64,000 bases of DNA, taken from positions 1-64,000 of the forward strand of contig CAMOJA010000006.1 of NCBI GenBank assembly GCA_946616535.1. The letters are read 5' to 3'. A program made the translations under genes and the position numbers. This document shows positions 43,727-52,967 of this stretch, piece after piece (the first letter of the stretch is position 1; every line of letters begins with the position of its first letter). The notes under the pieces were generated by a model. The model was given only the letters and a program-made list of their open reading frames with translations. It did no database searches and was not told the origin of the DNA. This DNA is from an uncultured Bacteroidales bacterium (GTDB lineage: Bacteria; Bacteroidota; Bacteroidia; Bacteroidales; Paludibacteraceae).

Positions 43727-44680
43727 ATGATCAACAGAACAATGGTCCGGACGCGTGTTGTCCAAACGCTTTTTGCCTTCTATGAAGACGGTGATAAAAC
43801 GGTAACGAGCGCACGCAAAGAGTTGACAAAGAGTTTCGCCGACACGTACGATTTGTATTTCGTACTGTTGGATTTCGTGAACGAGCTGACGGCTTATGCG
43901 CAACAGCAGTTGGAAGAGCAGATCAATCGCGCTCGTGCTACTCACTCGGGATGGCAGCCTAATCGCCGATTCATTCAAAACCGTTTTGCGCAGCAGATTT
44001 TCGACAACCGCGCTTTGCGCAGCCGTATTCAGGAGGAGCGGCTGAGTTGGGACAGCGGCATGAACGTCGTGGCGGAGACTTATCGGAGGCTGACGGAGAG
44101 TGATTTTTACCGTCAGTACATGAGTGCAGAGGAATGCTCGTACGAGGATGACAAGTATATTTGGCGGCAGATCTTTCAAAATATACTTGCCAACGACGAG
44201 GTCTTGGAAGAGGGACTGGACGAGATGGAGCTGACTCTGGACAAATCCAATTGGACGACCGACGCCGATGTAGTCATCAGTTATGTCATCAAGACGATCA
44301 AACGTTTCAAAGAAGACAGCACGCCGGATACTCCGTTATTGGAGATGTTTGACAGCGAGGACGAACTGCGGTTTGCCACCAAGTTGCTGGAGAAAGCCAT
44401 TGACGGTCACGACTCCTACGAAGAGATGATCAACTCGCACTTGAGAAACTGGGACGCAGACCGAATTGCGTACATGGACCGAATCATCTTAGAGACCGCC
44501 CTGGCTGAGATCCTGGAGTTTGAAGAGATAGCGCTGACGGTTTCGCTCAACGAGTATATCGAGTTGGCTAAGACCTATTCGGGCGACAAGAGCTATATGT
44601 TCATCAACGGAATCCTGACGGAGATCCTGAGGGATCTGAAGAATAGCGGAGAATGTTTCAAGATTCTCAGTCTCAAGTAA
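43727..44680 (+). CDS. nusB: Transcription antitermination protein NusB (long Bacteroidota form)
   Basis: 317 aa, about twice the length of E. coli NusB, as is usual in Bacteroidota. The C-terminal ~130 residues carry the NusB fold (RIAYMDRIILETALAEIL, AKTYSGDKSYMFINGILTEI). The N-terminal half starts MVRTRVVQTLFAFYED, which also resembles a NusB first helix, then extends as a helical region. It binds boxA RNA with NusE for rRNA antitermination. First of the nusB-yajC-ybbR run. Confidence 0.93.
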   Translation: MINRTMVRTRVVQTLFAFYEDGDKTVTSARKELTKSFADTYDLYFVLLDFVNELTAYAQQQLEEQINRARATHSGWQPNRRFIQNRFAQQIFDNRALRSRIQEERLSWDSGMNVVAETYRRLTESDFYRQYMSAEECSYEDDKYIWRQIFQNILANDEVLEEGLDEMELTLDKSNWTTDADVVISYVIKTIKRFKEDSTPDTPLLEMFDSEDELRFATKLLEKAIDGHDSYEEMINSHLRNWDADRIAYMDRIILETALAEILEFEEIALTVSLNEYIELAKTYSGDKSYMFINGILTEILRDLKNSGECFKILSLK

Positions 44681-44715
44681 ATCCTATTTAGAAACAAAAT
44701 AAAAAACTATACATT

Positions 44716-45054
44716 ATGCTTAATTTAATTCTTTTACAAGCCGAGGCAGGCGCAACCGCTCAAGGCAATCAATGGTCCTTCTGGATCATGATGATTCTGA
44801 TTTTCGTAGTATTCTATTTCTTTATGATCCGTCCTCAGACGAAGAAGCAGAAAGAGCTTCAGGCACAACGTGAGGCGATGAAGAAGGGTGATAAAGTAGT
44901 GACCGCCGGCGGTATCTACGGCGAGATCAAGGAGGTTCAGGAGACCACATTCATCATCACCATCGCCAAGGACGTAACGATCAAAGTGAGCAAAGACAGC
45001 GTCTTCGCAGATGTTGCTGACGCGCAACAAGCAGCTAAAGAGGAAAAGAAATAA
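44716..45054 (+). CDS. yajC: Preprotein translocase auxiliary subunit YajC
   Basis: 112 aa. One N-terminal membrane helix (residues ~22-40, ending FFMIRPQTKKQKE) and the conserved KKGDKVVTAGGIYGEI followed by the short cytoplasmic domain. It associates with SecDF/YidC. It is located between nusB and ybbR, as in many Bacteroidota. Confidence 0.93.
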   Translation: MLNLILLQAEAGATAQGNQWSFWIMMILIFVVFYFFMIRPQTKKQKELQAQREAMKKGDKVVTAGGIYGEIKEVQETTFIITIAKDVTIKVSKDSVFADVADAQQAAKEEKK

Positions 45055-45057
45055 ATC

Positions 45058-45972
45058 GTGAGAAGGGACGTTCTGACATTTCTGCTTTTTGTGGTCATAG
45101 CGACGCTGGTATGGTATGGTCACGCGATGCAATCGGTGCGCAACACCCGCGTGCCGGTACTGATTCAATATACCGGTAAGCCGGACGCCATCGGATTAAA
45201 AGCTCCGGGGCTGCCGGACACGGTGATGATTGAGGTACGCGACGCCGGCGCACGGCTCAACACGTACCATCGCGACCCCTTGCACCTGACCATCGATCTG
45301 CATTCGTATATCCACGGAGAGAAAGGACGGATATATATTCCTTCGGACGCCCTAAGGCGCAGTATCAGCGATATTTTGCAAGGTACGAGCCGCCTGATTG
45401 AGACGCAGCCGGAGGACATCACCTGTGATTTCTTCACCGAACAGGAGAAGAGCGTGCTTCTGGTTTTCAGAGGCGACCTGAAAACCGCCAATGAGTACCA
45501 GATTATCGGTCAACCGACGCTGGCTCGCAAACGAATGAAGATCTTCGGCGACGAGAAAACCCTCTCCGCCATCGACACGCTCTACACGGAGCCACAAGAC
45601 CTCAGCGAAGTCAGCGACACCATGCGTGTGCGCTGCGCCCTCGAGGTGCCACAAGGCGTCCGCGCAGAGGAAGACAGCGTAGAGTTGTGCATCATCGCCG
45701 AGCGCTTTACGGAGAAGAAATTCACCATTCCGGTACATATAAAAGGCGTACCGGAGGGCTATCACATTCGCCTTTTCCCGAAAGAAGTAGAAGTGAGCGT
45801 GCGAGTTGGAATGAATCATTTCAGCCAAGTCAAAGCCAATGACATCCACGCCACGTGCGCCTATTCGCCGGAACGAACCGACAAGTTAGATGTGGAAATC
45901 AGCTACACTAACCCTTATATCACTGCCGCCTGGGCCTATCCCGGCGTAGTGGAATTTATTTTAGAGCAATGA
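45058..45972 (+). CDS. YbbR-domain membrane protein
   Basis: 304 aa starting with GTG at 45058, 3 nt after yajC. An N-terminal membrane helix (TFLLFVVIATLVWYGHAM) is followed by YbbR-like beta modules. YbbR proteins (CdaR in Firmicutes) regulate diadenylate cyclase; whether that applies here is unknown. In related genomes coaE commonly follows, but here it is a DegT aminotransferase whose ATG overlaps the stop by 4 nt. Confidence 0.8.
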   Translation: MRRDVLTFLLFVVIATLVWYGHAMQSVRNTRVPVLIQYTGKPDAIGLKAPGLPDTVMIEVRDAGARLNTYHRDPLHLTIDLHSYIHGEKGRIYIPSDALRRSISDILQGTSRLIETQPEDITCDFFTEQEKSVLLVFRGDLKTANEYQIIGQPTLARKRMKIFGDEKTLSAIDTLYTEPQDLSEVSDTMRVRCALEVPQGVRAEEDSVELCIIAERFTEKKFTIPVHIKGVPEGYHIRLFPKEVEVSVRVGMNHFSQVKANDIHATCAYSPERTDKLDVEISYTNPYITAAWAYPGVVEFILEQ

Positions 45973-47096
45973 GAAAAATTCAGATGGTTGACCTGCAATC
46001 GCAGTATCAGCGAATCAAGCAGGATATAGACGCCGGAATCCAGGAAGTGATTGATTCCGCAGCGTTCGTAAAAGGTCAGAAAGTGTCGGATTTTCAGGCA
46101 CATCTGGAGGCCTATACCGGTGCCAAACACGTGATCAACGTCGGTAACGGAACCGACGCGTTGCAGATAGCGCTGATGGGTCTTGGCCTGAAGCCGGGGG
46201 ATGAGGTGATCACACCGACCTTCACTTTTATCGCCACTGCAGAAGTCGTAGCCCTCTTAGGCTTGACGCCGGTGGTAGTAGATGTGGAATGGGAGACGAT
46301 GAATATGGATGTCGAATCCGTCCGCAAAGCCATCACCCCGCGTACCAAAGCGATTGTGCCGGTACACCTGTTCGGCCAATGCGCCAACATGGAAGCGATC
46401 ATGGCTATCGCCAAAGAGCATCACCTGTTCGTCGTGGAAGATGCATGTCAGGCTATCGGCGCGAGATATACGTTTGCTAACGGCGAGACGAAGCAGGCCG
46501 GCACGATGGGACACATCGGCTGCACCAGCTTCTTCCCATCCAAGAACCTCGGTTGTTACGGAGACGGAGGAGCTATCTTCACCAACGATGACGATCTGGC
46601 TGCGCGCATGCGAGCGATTGCCAACCATGGTATGATCGTTCGTTACCACCATGACATGATCGGAGTGAACAGTCGTCTGGATAGTATTCAGGCAGCCGTG
46701 CTGGATGCCAAACTGCCCCACCTGGATGAGTATATTGCTGCCCGTCAACGCGCGGCGGCCTATTACGACAAAGCCTTTGGTGGCAACGACAAAATACTCA
46801 TCCCGGGTCATGAAGCGCATTCGACCCACGTCTATCACCAATACACCCTGCGCGTAGTAGGAGCCGACCGCGACAAACTGCGCGAAGGATTAGCCGAGCG
46901 CGGGATCCCGGCGATGATCTACTACCCGGTTCCGCTGCACCAGCAGAAAGCGTACCTCGATCCGAGATACAAAGACGGCGATTTCCCTGTCGCTGAGAAA
47001 TTAGCGGCTTGCGTCCTGTCGCTGCCGATGCACACGGAGCTGGACGACGAACAGTTAGCTTATATCACCACTTCCGTTCTGGAACTAATCGGATAA
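45969..47096 (+). CDS. DegT/DnrJ/EryC1/StrS family aminotransferase
   Basis: 375 aa. PLP-dependent sugar aminotransferase with VGNGTDALQIAL, FTFIATAEVVA, EDACQAIGA, and the PLP lysine in FFPSKNLGCYGDGGA. It likely transaminates a nucleotide-linked keto-sugar (WbpE/PglE class) used in surface polysaccharide. No other sugar genes are nearby, so the substrate cannot be named. Overlaps the YbbR gene by 4 nt and rpoN follows 3 nt later. Confidence 0.9.
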   Translation: MRKIQMVDLQSQYQRIKQDIDAGIQEVIDSAAFVKGQKVSDFQAHLEAYTGAKHVINVGNGTDALQIALMGLGLKPGDEVITPTFTFIATAEVVALLGLTPVVVDVEWETMNMDVESVRKAITPRTKAIVPVHLFGQCANMEAIMAIAKEHHLFVVEDACQAIGARYTFANGETKQAGTMGHIGCTSFFPSKNLGCYGDGGAIFTNDDDLAARMRAIANHGMIVRYHHDMIGVNSRLDSIQAAVLDAKLPHLDEYIAARQRAAAYYDKAFGGNDKILIPGHEAHSTHVYHQYTLRVVGADRDKLREGLAERGIPAMIYYPVPLHQQKAYLDPRYKDGDFPVAEKLAACVLSLPMHTELDDEQLAYITTSVLELIG

Positions 47097-47099
47097 ATT

Positions 47100-48596
47100 A
47101 TGCAAAAATTCGGTCTCTCTCAAACCCTAACGCAGACAACCAAGTTGTCGCCCGCACAGATTCAGGTAATTCGTATGCTCGAGTTGCCTTCTATCGAGTT
47201 GAACCAACGTATCAATGAGGAGTTGCAGGAGAACCCTGCCTTGGAAGAGGGACGCGATGAGAGCCCGGAAGCATTGAACGAGGGCTACGATGAGTTCGAC
47301 GAGAACTACCAGCCCGACGATGGCTTTGAGAACGGACGCGACCGCGACCCGCTGCAAAACGAGGACTTCAACTACGAGCAGTATGTCTCCGACGACGAGA
47401 CGCCGAGTTATATGCTTCGTCAGCAACAAAGTCCGATAGATGAGGACCGCCGAGAGGTGCCTATCATCGGAGGAAGCAGCCTTATCGAGGAGCTGAAAGC
47501 GCAGGTCTATCTGACGAAGATGACCAAGCCGCAGCGCCACGTGGCGAAATGGGTGTTAGGAAACATTGACGACGATGGCTATCTGCGCCGCACGACAGAA
47601 CAGCTGGTGGATGACCTAATGTTTCAGGAGCAGATCACTATCACAGACGAAGAGATGGAGTCTATCGTCCGCCAGATCAAGGAGTTTGATCCTCCCGGCA
47701 TCGCCAGTGCGAATCTGCAGGAGTGCCTTCTCAAGCAACTGGAGAGCAAACCTCAGACACCCGCAGTGGAATTGGCACGCCAGATTCTGGCAGACCATTT
47801 TGATGACTTTTCCAAGCACCATTATGACAAGATTACACAGCGTATCGGCTGCTCGGACGAGGCGTTCCAGGAGGCGGTGCAGGAGATTGTGCACCTGAAT
47901 CAGAAACCCGCTAACGCCTTCACAGGCAACATGTACGAGACCCAGCGAGAGACGATCATCCCGGACTTCACAATCGAAGAACGCGATGATGAGTTATTCG
48001 TCGTTCTCAATACCGGCGACATCCCGGAGCTGCACGTCAGCCGCGAATACTCCAACATGCTGGCGGAGTACAGCGCGATGCCGAAAACCAAAGAGACCCG
48101 CGAAGCGGCGCAGTTCATCAAGCAGAAACTGGACTCCGCGCAGTGGTTCATTGACGCTATCAAGCAACGCAACGAGACGCTCATGAAGACCATGACCGCG
48201 ATCCTCAAGGCGCAGTATGACTTCTTCCTCGACGGCGAAGAGACCAGCCTCAAGCCCATGATTCTGCAGGACATAGCGGACCGTACCGGCTACGACGTCT
48301 CCACCATCTCCCGCGTGAGCAACAGCAAGTACGTCCAGACACGGTTCGGCATCTACCCGCTGAAGTATTTCTTTTCGGAGTCGATGACCAACACCGACGG
48401 AGATGAGGTCTCCACCCGTGAGATCAAGAAGAAACTGCAAGAGATAGTCGATGCCGAAGACAAACGTAACCCCTTGACGGACGAGCAGTTAGTGGAAATC
48501 ATGGCGCAAAACGGCTACCCTATTGCCCGTCGTACCATCGCCAAATACCGTGATTTATTAGGAATCCAACCGGCTCGCATGCGCAAAAGTCTATGA
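47100..48596 (+). CDS. rpoN: RNA polymerase sigma-54 factor
   Basis: 498 aa. Gln-rich N-terminal activator region I (QTTKLSPAQIQVIRMLELPS), an acidic region II, the core-binding domain, an HTH region, and the C-terminal RpoN box (ARRTIAKYRDLLGI). It directs RNA polymerase to -24/-12 promoters and needs AAA+ activators, none of which are in this window. Confidence 0.96.
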   Translation: MQKFGLSQTLTQTTKLSPAQIQVIRMLELPSIELNQRINEELQENPALEEGRDESPEALNEGYDEFDENYQPDDGFENGRDRDPLQNEDFNYEQYVSDDETPSYMLRQQQSPIDEDRREVPIIGGSSLIEELKAQVYLTKMTKPQRHVAKWVLGNIDDDGYLRRTTEQLVDDLMFQEQITITDEEMESIVRQIKEFDPPGIASANLQECLLKQLESKPQTPAVELARQILADHFDDFSKHHYDKITQRIGCSDEAFQEAVQEIVHLNQKPANAFTGNMYETQRETIIPDFTIEERDDELFVVLNTGDIPELHVSREYSNMLAEYSAMPKTKETREAAQFIKQKLDSAQWFIDAIKQRNETLMKTMTAILKAQYDFFLDGEETSLKPMILQDIADRTGYDVSTISRVSNSKYVQTRFGIYPLKYFFSESMTNTDGDEVSTREIKKKLQEIVDAEDKRNPLTDEQLVEIMAQNGYPIARRTIAKYRDLLGIQPARMRKSL

Positions 48597-49231
48597 CCAA
48601 AATCCTGGACATAATAGCCAAAACCCTGAGCGTGGTACTCTACCCGCTTTTCGTGCCGACATACGGCATAGCGCTCTTCTGCTATGCCTATTCGCTGCAC
48701 GTAGCCCCGCTTGCCGGGGTCTGGGTAGCGGTGGCTGTCATCGGGACGTTTATCCTCACCTGCCTGCTTCCTATCACGGCCATCTGGATCATGATGAAGA
48801 AAGGCGAGGTGAAGGACCTGAACATCGACAACCCGCGCGAGCGCACGATTCCGTATTTATATTCCGCTTTGGGATTTGGTTTCTGGAGTTACCTGTTGGT
48901 ACAGGTTCTCCAGGCACCCATTTTCATCAGTTGTGTAGCGATAGGCGGCACGCTGGCAATCGGCTTGGTCGCCATCATCAACCGATGGTGGAAGATCAGC
49001 GCGCACCTCACCGGATTAGGAGGGCTCGTCGGAGGGCTTCTCAGTTATTGTCTGGGACTTGGAGCCTATCCCACGTGGGGCACGCTATGCCTCTTCTTAG
49101 GCCTGTCATGGGCGCTGATGTGGGCGCGGCTGTACCTCGACGCTCACACACCCGCACAGGTCTCTACCGGATGGCTACTCGGCTTGACGTGCACGTTTGT
49201 TCCTTATTGTATTCTCAATTATGCGCTATAA
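48593..49231 (+). CDS. PAP2-like membrane protein
   Basis: 212 aa with about six membrane segments. The two motif blocks KISAHLTGLGGLVG and ARLYLDAHTPAQVSTGWLLG resemble a PAP2 phosphatase or acyl-phosphatase signature (SxH, then RxxxxxH). The second block lacks the exact spacing, so activity is likely on a lipid phosphate but not certain. It overlaps rpoN by 4 nt and the DUF4105 gene by 11 nt. Confidence 0.75.
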   Translation: MTKILDIIAKTLSVVLYPLFVPTYGIALFCYAYSLHVAPLAGVWVAVAVIGTFILTCLLPITAIWIMMKKGEVKDLNIDNPRERTIPYLYSALGFGFWSYLLVQVLQAPIFISCVAIGGTLAIGLVAIINRWWKISAHLTGLGGLVGGLLSYCLGLGAYPTWGTLCLFLGLSWALMWARLYLDAHTPAQVSTGWLLGLTCTFVPYCILNYAL

Positions 49232-50210
49232 GAAATTTTACATATTCCTCCTCTGCTTATCCGCCTGGATCGGGGTACAAGCACAGGGTCTGAGCGAAGA
49301 GGCGCAGATATCCCTGTTGACCTGCACGCCTGGCAAAGAACTCTACGCACGCTATGGACATACGGCGATACGCGTGCAGGACCCGCTGAACCGGATGGAT
49401 CTGGTCTTCAACTACGGGATCTTCGATTTCAACACCGACCATTTCTACTGGAAATTTGTGAAAGGCGAGACCTGGTATGAGTTAGGTGCGACGACAATGC
49501 CCTGGTTCATGCTCGAGTACGAAGAGGAGCACCGGCCTGTCTATGAGCAAGTGCTGAATCTCACTCCTTCGCAGCGAAATGAGATCTGGCAGGCGTTGGT
49601 TCGCAACTACGAACCCGAGAACCGGCAATACCTCTATAACTTTGTCTTTGACAATTGCGCCACACGGCCTTACTTGTTGATACAGAAGGCTTTAGGCGAC
49701 ACTATCCATTCGGACTACACCGGCTTTACCGGCACTACTTACCGCCGTTTCATCCGCCGATATACGGGTTCTATGACTTGGGCGAACGCGGGTATCAACC
49801 TGCTCTTCGGTCCCAAAGCCGACAAACCGATGAGTAGCAACCAGCGGCTCTTCCTGCCCGAAGAACTTATGCTATACATGGCGCAAGCGCGCTTAAGCGA
49901 CGGCACTCCGCTGGTTCGCGAAGGACAGATCGACACCTTCGAACGGCCGTACACGCCGTGGTACGCCTCATGGCCTTTCGGTTTAGTTCTCTATTTCCTT
50001 TTCGTGGCTGGCATCAGTTATTGGGACCGCCGCCGCATGAAACGCTCAAGGTGGCTGGAGATAGTTGTCGGTATCCCGTATATACTACTGCTGATTTTAG
50101 TGACGTTTTTGACATTTTTCTCCTGCCACCCGCTCGTCGGATTCGGATGGAGATTGTTAATCCTTCCTTTGACACATCTATGCGCAAGATTCATATATAT
50201 ATTACGTTAA
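49221..50210 (+). CDS. DUF4105 exported membrane protein
   Basis: 329 aa from the ATG at 49221 (MRYKKFYIFLLCLSAWIGVQAQ signal peptide). DUF4105 features: ELYARYGHTAIRVQDP, FNYGIFDFN, and YNFVFDNCATRPYLL with a Cys in a papain-like context. Membrane helices are at the C-terminus (~265-325). A lipid- or peptide-related hydrolase role has been suggested for similar folds, but activity is unproven. It overlaps genes on both sides. Confidence 0.8.
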   Translation: MRYKKFYIFLLCLSAWIGVQAQGLSEEAQISLLTCTPGKELYARYGHTAIRVQDPLNRMDLVFNYGIFDFNTDHFYWKFVKGETWYELGATTMPWFMLEYEEEHRPVYEQVLNLTPSQRNEIWQALVRNYEPENRQYLYNFVFDNCATRPYLLIQKALGDTIHSDYTGFTGTTYRRFIRRYTGSMTWANAGINLLFGPKADKPMSSNQRLFLPEELMLYMAQARLSDGTPLVREGQIDTFERPYTPWYASWPFGLVLYFLFVAGISYWDRRRMKRSRWLEIVVGIPYILLLILVTFLTFFSCHPLVGFGWRLLILPLTHLCARFIYILR

Positions 50211-51640
50211 TAGCCCTCCTGACGGCTCTTCCGCTGTTCGCAGCCCCGCAGCTGACGGTAGTCGCTGTGGTGGACGGACTGACTTCCGAAAACCTCGCAA
50301 CCTTGCGGCCGTACTGGCAACAAGGCGGTCTCCGCACACTCAGTGAGGAGGCTTTCCAGACCCGCGTCACGTATCCGCATCTCGTCTTCGGAGGCAATGA
50401 GACGACCGCGACGCTCATGACAGGTGTCACCCCGGACCGGCATGGTTATACCACCGACCTGTATTTCTCCCGCTCCGACAGAAAGACCCACTCCATGCTC
50501 GAAGATCCCTCTGTCAGGGGTATCGGCACGCAGGAGCATCTCTCTGCCAAAGCCCTGCTCTCGCAGACCATGACGGATCGCATGCGGCTCAGCTATCCTT
50601 CCGCGAAGATCTACGCTATCGGCATTCAGGGTCCCACGACCATCCTTCTGGCGGGTCACTGTGCCAACGCGTGTTGTTGGCTCAGCGAGAAAGAGCTGCA
50701 ATGGGTAGCTACTGCGGCTTACACAGAGGGCCTGCCTACTTCCGCCTATGAGCAGAACAAGATGATGCGCGTCTCTTCCATGGCGGCCCGGCAATGGACT
50801 CCGCGCATGGATATCCTCACCTATACCTCCCCCACGGAGCAAGAGCGTAAGAAGAGTTTCTTGTACGACGTGAAGGACGTACTCCTGCATTCGCCCGAAG
50901 CGAACACCTTAGTCATCGAACTGGCGCTGGCGATCCAGCGGGACGAGAAACTCGGCATGGATGCCACGCCGGACATGCTCATGCTGCAACTCAACACTCT
51001 GAGTCCCACCGCACAATCCGACCGCATCGCCTCTGCCGAACACGAAGATATGTATCTCCGCCTCAATCAGGACTTAGGCTTCCTCATGGAGCAGTTGGAC
51101 AAACGTATCGGCCGCAGCAACTACCAACTTCTCGTGGTCGGAAGACCTATCAAAGGCACGGACGCGCAGACCCTGAGCGACATTCACATGCCTGTGCATA
51201 CTTTCAACGCCGACCGCGCGGCTGCCCTCACCGGCACGTATCTCATGGCGCTTTACGGACACGAGCGATGGGTCGATGGCGTCTATGGACAGTCCATCTA
51301 CCTCAACCGAACCCTCATCGAGCAGAAACGCCTGAACTTAGAGACCCTGCAACGCCAAGTGGCGAATTTCCTCATGGATTTTGAGGGAGTGCAGATTGCC
51401 ATGCCGGGCCACGAAGCAATGAACTATCCTTACCTGGGTTCATCCCTCTGCAAGCGCCACACCGGCGATGTAATTTATCTACTCCAACCCGGATGGCGGA
51501 TGATGCAGGATGAGAAAAAGACCGTGGATCACGTCATCGATGACAACCCTGCCTCGCCCCTTTTGCTATGGAGCGGAGCTATCCGGCCTATGCCGCAAGG
51601 AAACCTCGATGCCACCAATGTTGCTGATCTCATCTTTTGA
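50180..51640 (+). CDS. Alkaline-phosphatase-superfamily protein, probably lacking zinc ligands
   Basis: 486 aa from the ATG at 50180 (MRKIHIYITLIALLTALPLF signal). It resembles PafA-type secreted phosphatases: VVAVVDGL first Asp, ETTATLMTGVTPDRHGY nucleophile region, LRLNQDLGFLMEQLDKRIG. The second-metal block, normally DxxxHxxG, reads LQLNTLSPTAQSD; the usual DHG reads VGRP; the late THVP reads ASPL. Three metal-binding positions therefore look lost, and I predict an inactive or altered enzyme. It overlaps the DUF4105 gene by 31 nt, so the pair is co-translated. Confidence 0.75.
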   Translation: MRKIHIYITLIALLTALPLFAAPQLTVVAVVDGLTSENLATLRPYWQQGGLRTLSEEAFQTRVTYPHLVFGGNETTATLMTGVTPDRHGYTTDLYFSRSDRKTHSMLEDPSVRGIGTQEHLSAKALLSQTMTDRMRLSYPSAKIYAIGIQGPTTILLAGHCANACCWLSEKELQWVATAAYTEGLPTSAYEQNKMMRVSSMAARQWTPRMDILTYTSPTEQERKKSFLYDVKDVLLHSPEANTLVIELALAIQRDEKLGMDATPDMLMLQLNTLSPTAQSDRIASAEHEDMYLRLNQDLGFLMEQLDKRIGRSNYQLLVVGRPIKGTDAQTLSDIHMPVHTFNADRAAALTGTYLMALYGHERWVDGVYGQSIYLNRTLIEQKRLNLETLQRQVANFLMDFEGVQIAMPGHEAMNYPYLGSSLCKRHTGDVIYLLQPGWRMMQDEKKTVDHVIDDNPASPLLLWSGAIRPMPQGNLDATNVADLIF

Positions 51641-51689
51641 TAAATGACCCATACGGCAAAGCAGATCGTATGAACGAAGTGAATAAAGA

Positions 51690-51717
51690 AATAGTAAATG
51701 ACTAAATAGTAAATAAT
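51690..51717. repeat. 14-bp repeat before the DUF4494 start
   Basis: AATAGTAAATGACT followed by AAATAGTAAATAAT, just before the ATG at 51718. The TAAATGACC word also starts at ~51642 after the preceding stop. Confidence 0.6.
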
Positions 51718-52134
51718 ATGATTTATCACGAGATTAAAGTTAAGTATGATCGCCAGACCGGAGAGGACAACCCCGGCAAGGTAAAAGAGACCTATCTCAT
51801 AGACGGCGCAGTCAGTTTTGCGGACGCTGAGAACTGCCTCATGGAGGAAATCAAACCCTTCATCTTCGGCGATTGCGAAGTGCAGAACTGCAAACGCTCG
51901 CAGTTCTTTGAGACGTTTGCCAACCCCGATGGCGCTTTCTGGTACAAAGCCCGCGTGGAGATGATTACCATCGACGGCGAGAAAGAGACCCGTAAGAATG
52001 TAGCGGTTCTGATCGAGGCAAACACCCTCACAGACGCGGCCGAGGCGCTCAAACAAGCCCTCAACTCCTATGATTGCGAGTTGATATCCATCGCGAAAAC
52101 ACCGATCGTTGATATCCTCCACGCCGTACAATAA
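51718..52134 (+). CDS. DUF4494 protein
   Basis: 138 aa, no signal peptide, beta/alpha composition. It matches the DUF4494 pattern (KETYLIDGAVSFADAE, PFIFGDCEVQNCKRSQFFET, NPDGAFWYKARVEMITID). Function is unknown. In Bacteroidales this family is small and cytoplasmic. Its stop overlaps the glsA start by one nt. Confidence 0.8.
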   Translation: MIYHEIKVKYDRQTGEDNPGKVKETYLIDGAVSFADAENCLMEEIKPFIFGDCEVQNCKRSQFFETFANPDGAFWYKARVEMITIDGEKETRKNVAVLIEANTLTDAAEALKQALNSYDCELISIAKTPIVDILHAVQ

Positions 52135-52967
52135 TGCCGCTACAGTTCGACATACGAGCCATTCTTCGGGAGAAGGCACCAAAAGCACATGTACCGGATT
52201 TCCTGATTCGGTATCTGGAGCGCATCGTACATGTGAAGCAGATGAATGCTTTCCTCCGCAAGTACCCCGACCTGGAGGGTTATGATTTCATCCGCCGTGT
52301 GCTCGATGAGGAGTTATGTTGTACCGCCTCTATCGAAGGTATGGAAAACATCCCCACCGACGGCAAACCGGTTATCTTCGTTTCCAACCACCCTTTAGGT
52401 GGCTTGGACGGCATGATTATCGCGCAGATGATTCACGACTCCCGAAAAGAGAAGCGCGAACTCAAAGTCATCGTCAACGAGCTGCTGATGTTCATGAAAC
52501 CCATCGCAGGCCTTTGGGCACCGATCAGCAAAACCGGTTCGCTGAGCAAGGAACAGGTCCTGCAGCAGCAAGCCATGTGGGAATCCGGGACAGACGTCTT
52601 GACCTTTCCCGCGGGCGCATGCAGCCGCCTCCAACGCATCAACCGCAAATGGTTGATCCAGGACCTGGAATGGCAAAAGAACTTCATCCAGCGGGCCCGG
52701 GAGTACCGGCGGGACATAGTGCCCATCTATTTTGAGGGGAAAAACAGCCGTTTCTTCTACGCACTCGCGTACATCCGCAAACTGCTGCGTATTCCTGTCA
52801 ATATCGAGATGCTCTACCTCGTGGACGAGATGTACGGCGCGCATGGTAAACACTTCCGCGTGCATGTCCTGCCGCCTATACCCTATACCACTTTTGATAA
52901 TTCGAAAACACCCAAACAATGGGCTCAATACGTAAAATCTATTGTATATGCAAGCAATAATTCCTGA
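52134..52967 (+). CDS. glsA: 1-acyl-glycerol-3-phosphate-type acyltransferase, probable GlsA
   Basis: 277 aa. LPLAT-fold acyltransferase with the NHPLGGLDG block (variant HX5D instead of the PlsC HX4D), FPAGACSR and VPIYFEGKNS. It is followed by an OlsB-like N-acyltransferase whose start overlaps this stop. This matches the glsB/glsA pair of Bacteroides thetaiotaomicron (known from published work), which makes glycine lipids: GlsB N-acylates glycine, GlsA O-acylates the product. Assignment is by family and neighbour, not by sequence identity. Confidence 0.75.
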   Translation: MPLQFDIRAILREKAPKAHVPDFLIRYLERIVHVKQMNAFLRKYPDLEGYDFIRRVLDEELCCTASIEGMENIPTDGKPVIFVSNHPLGGLDGMIIAQMIHDSRKEKRELKVIVNELLMFMKPIAGLWAPISKTGSLSKEQVLQQQAMWESGTDVLTFPAGACSRLQRINRKWLIQDLEWQKNFIQRAREYRRDIVPIYFEGKNSRFFYALAYIRKLLRIPVNIEMLYLVDEMYGAHGKHFRVHVLPPIPYTTFDNSKTPKQWAQYVKSIVYASNNS

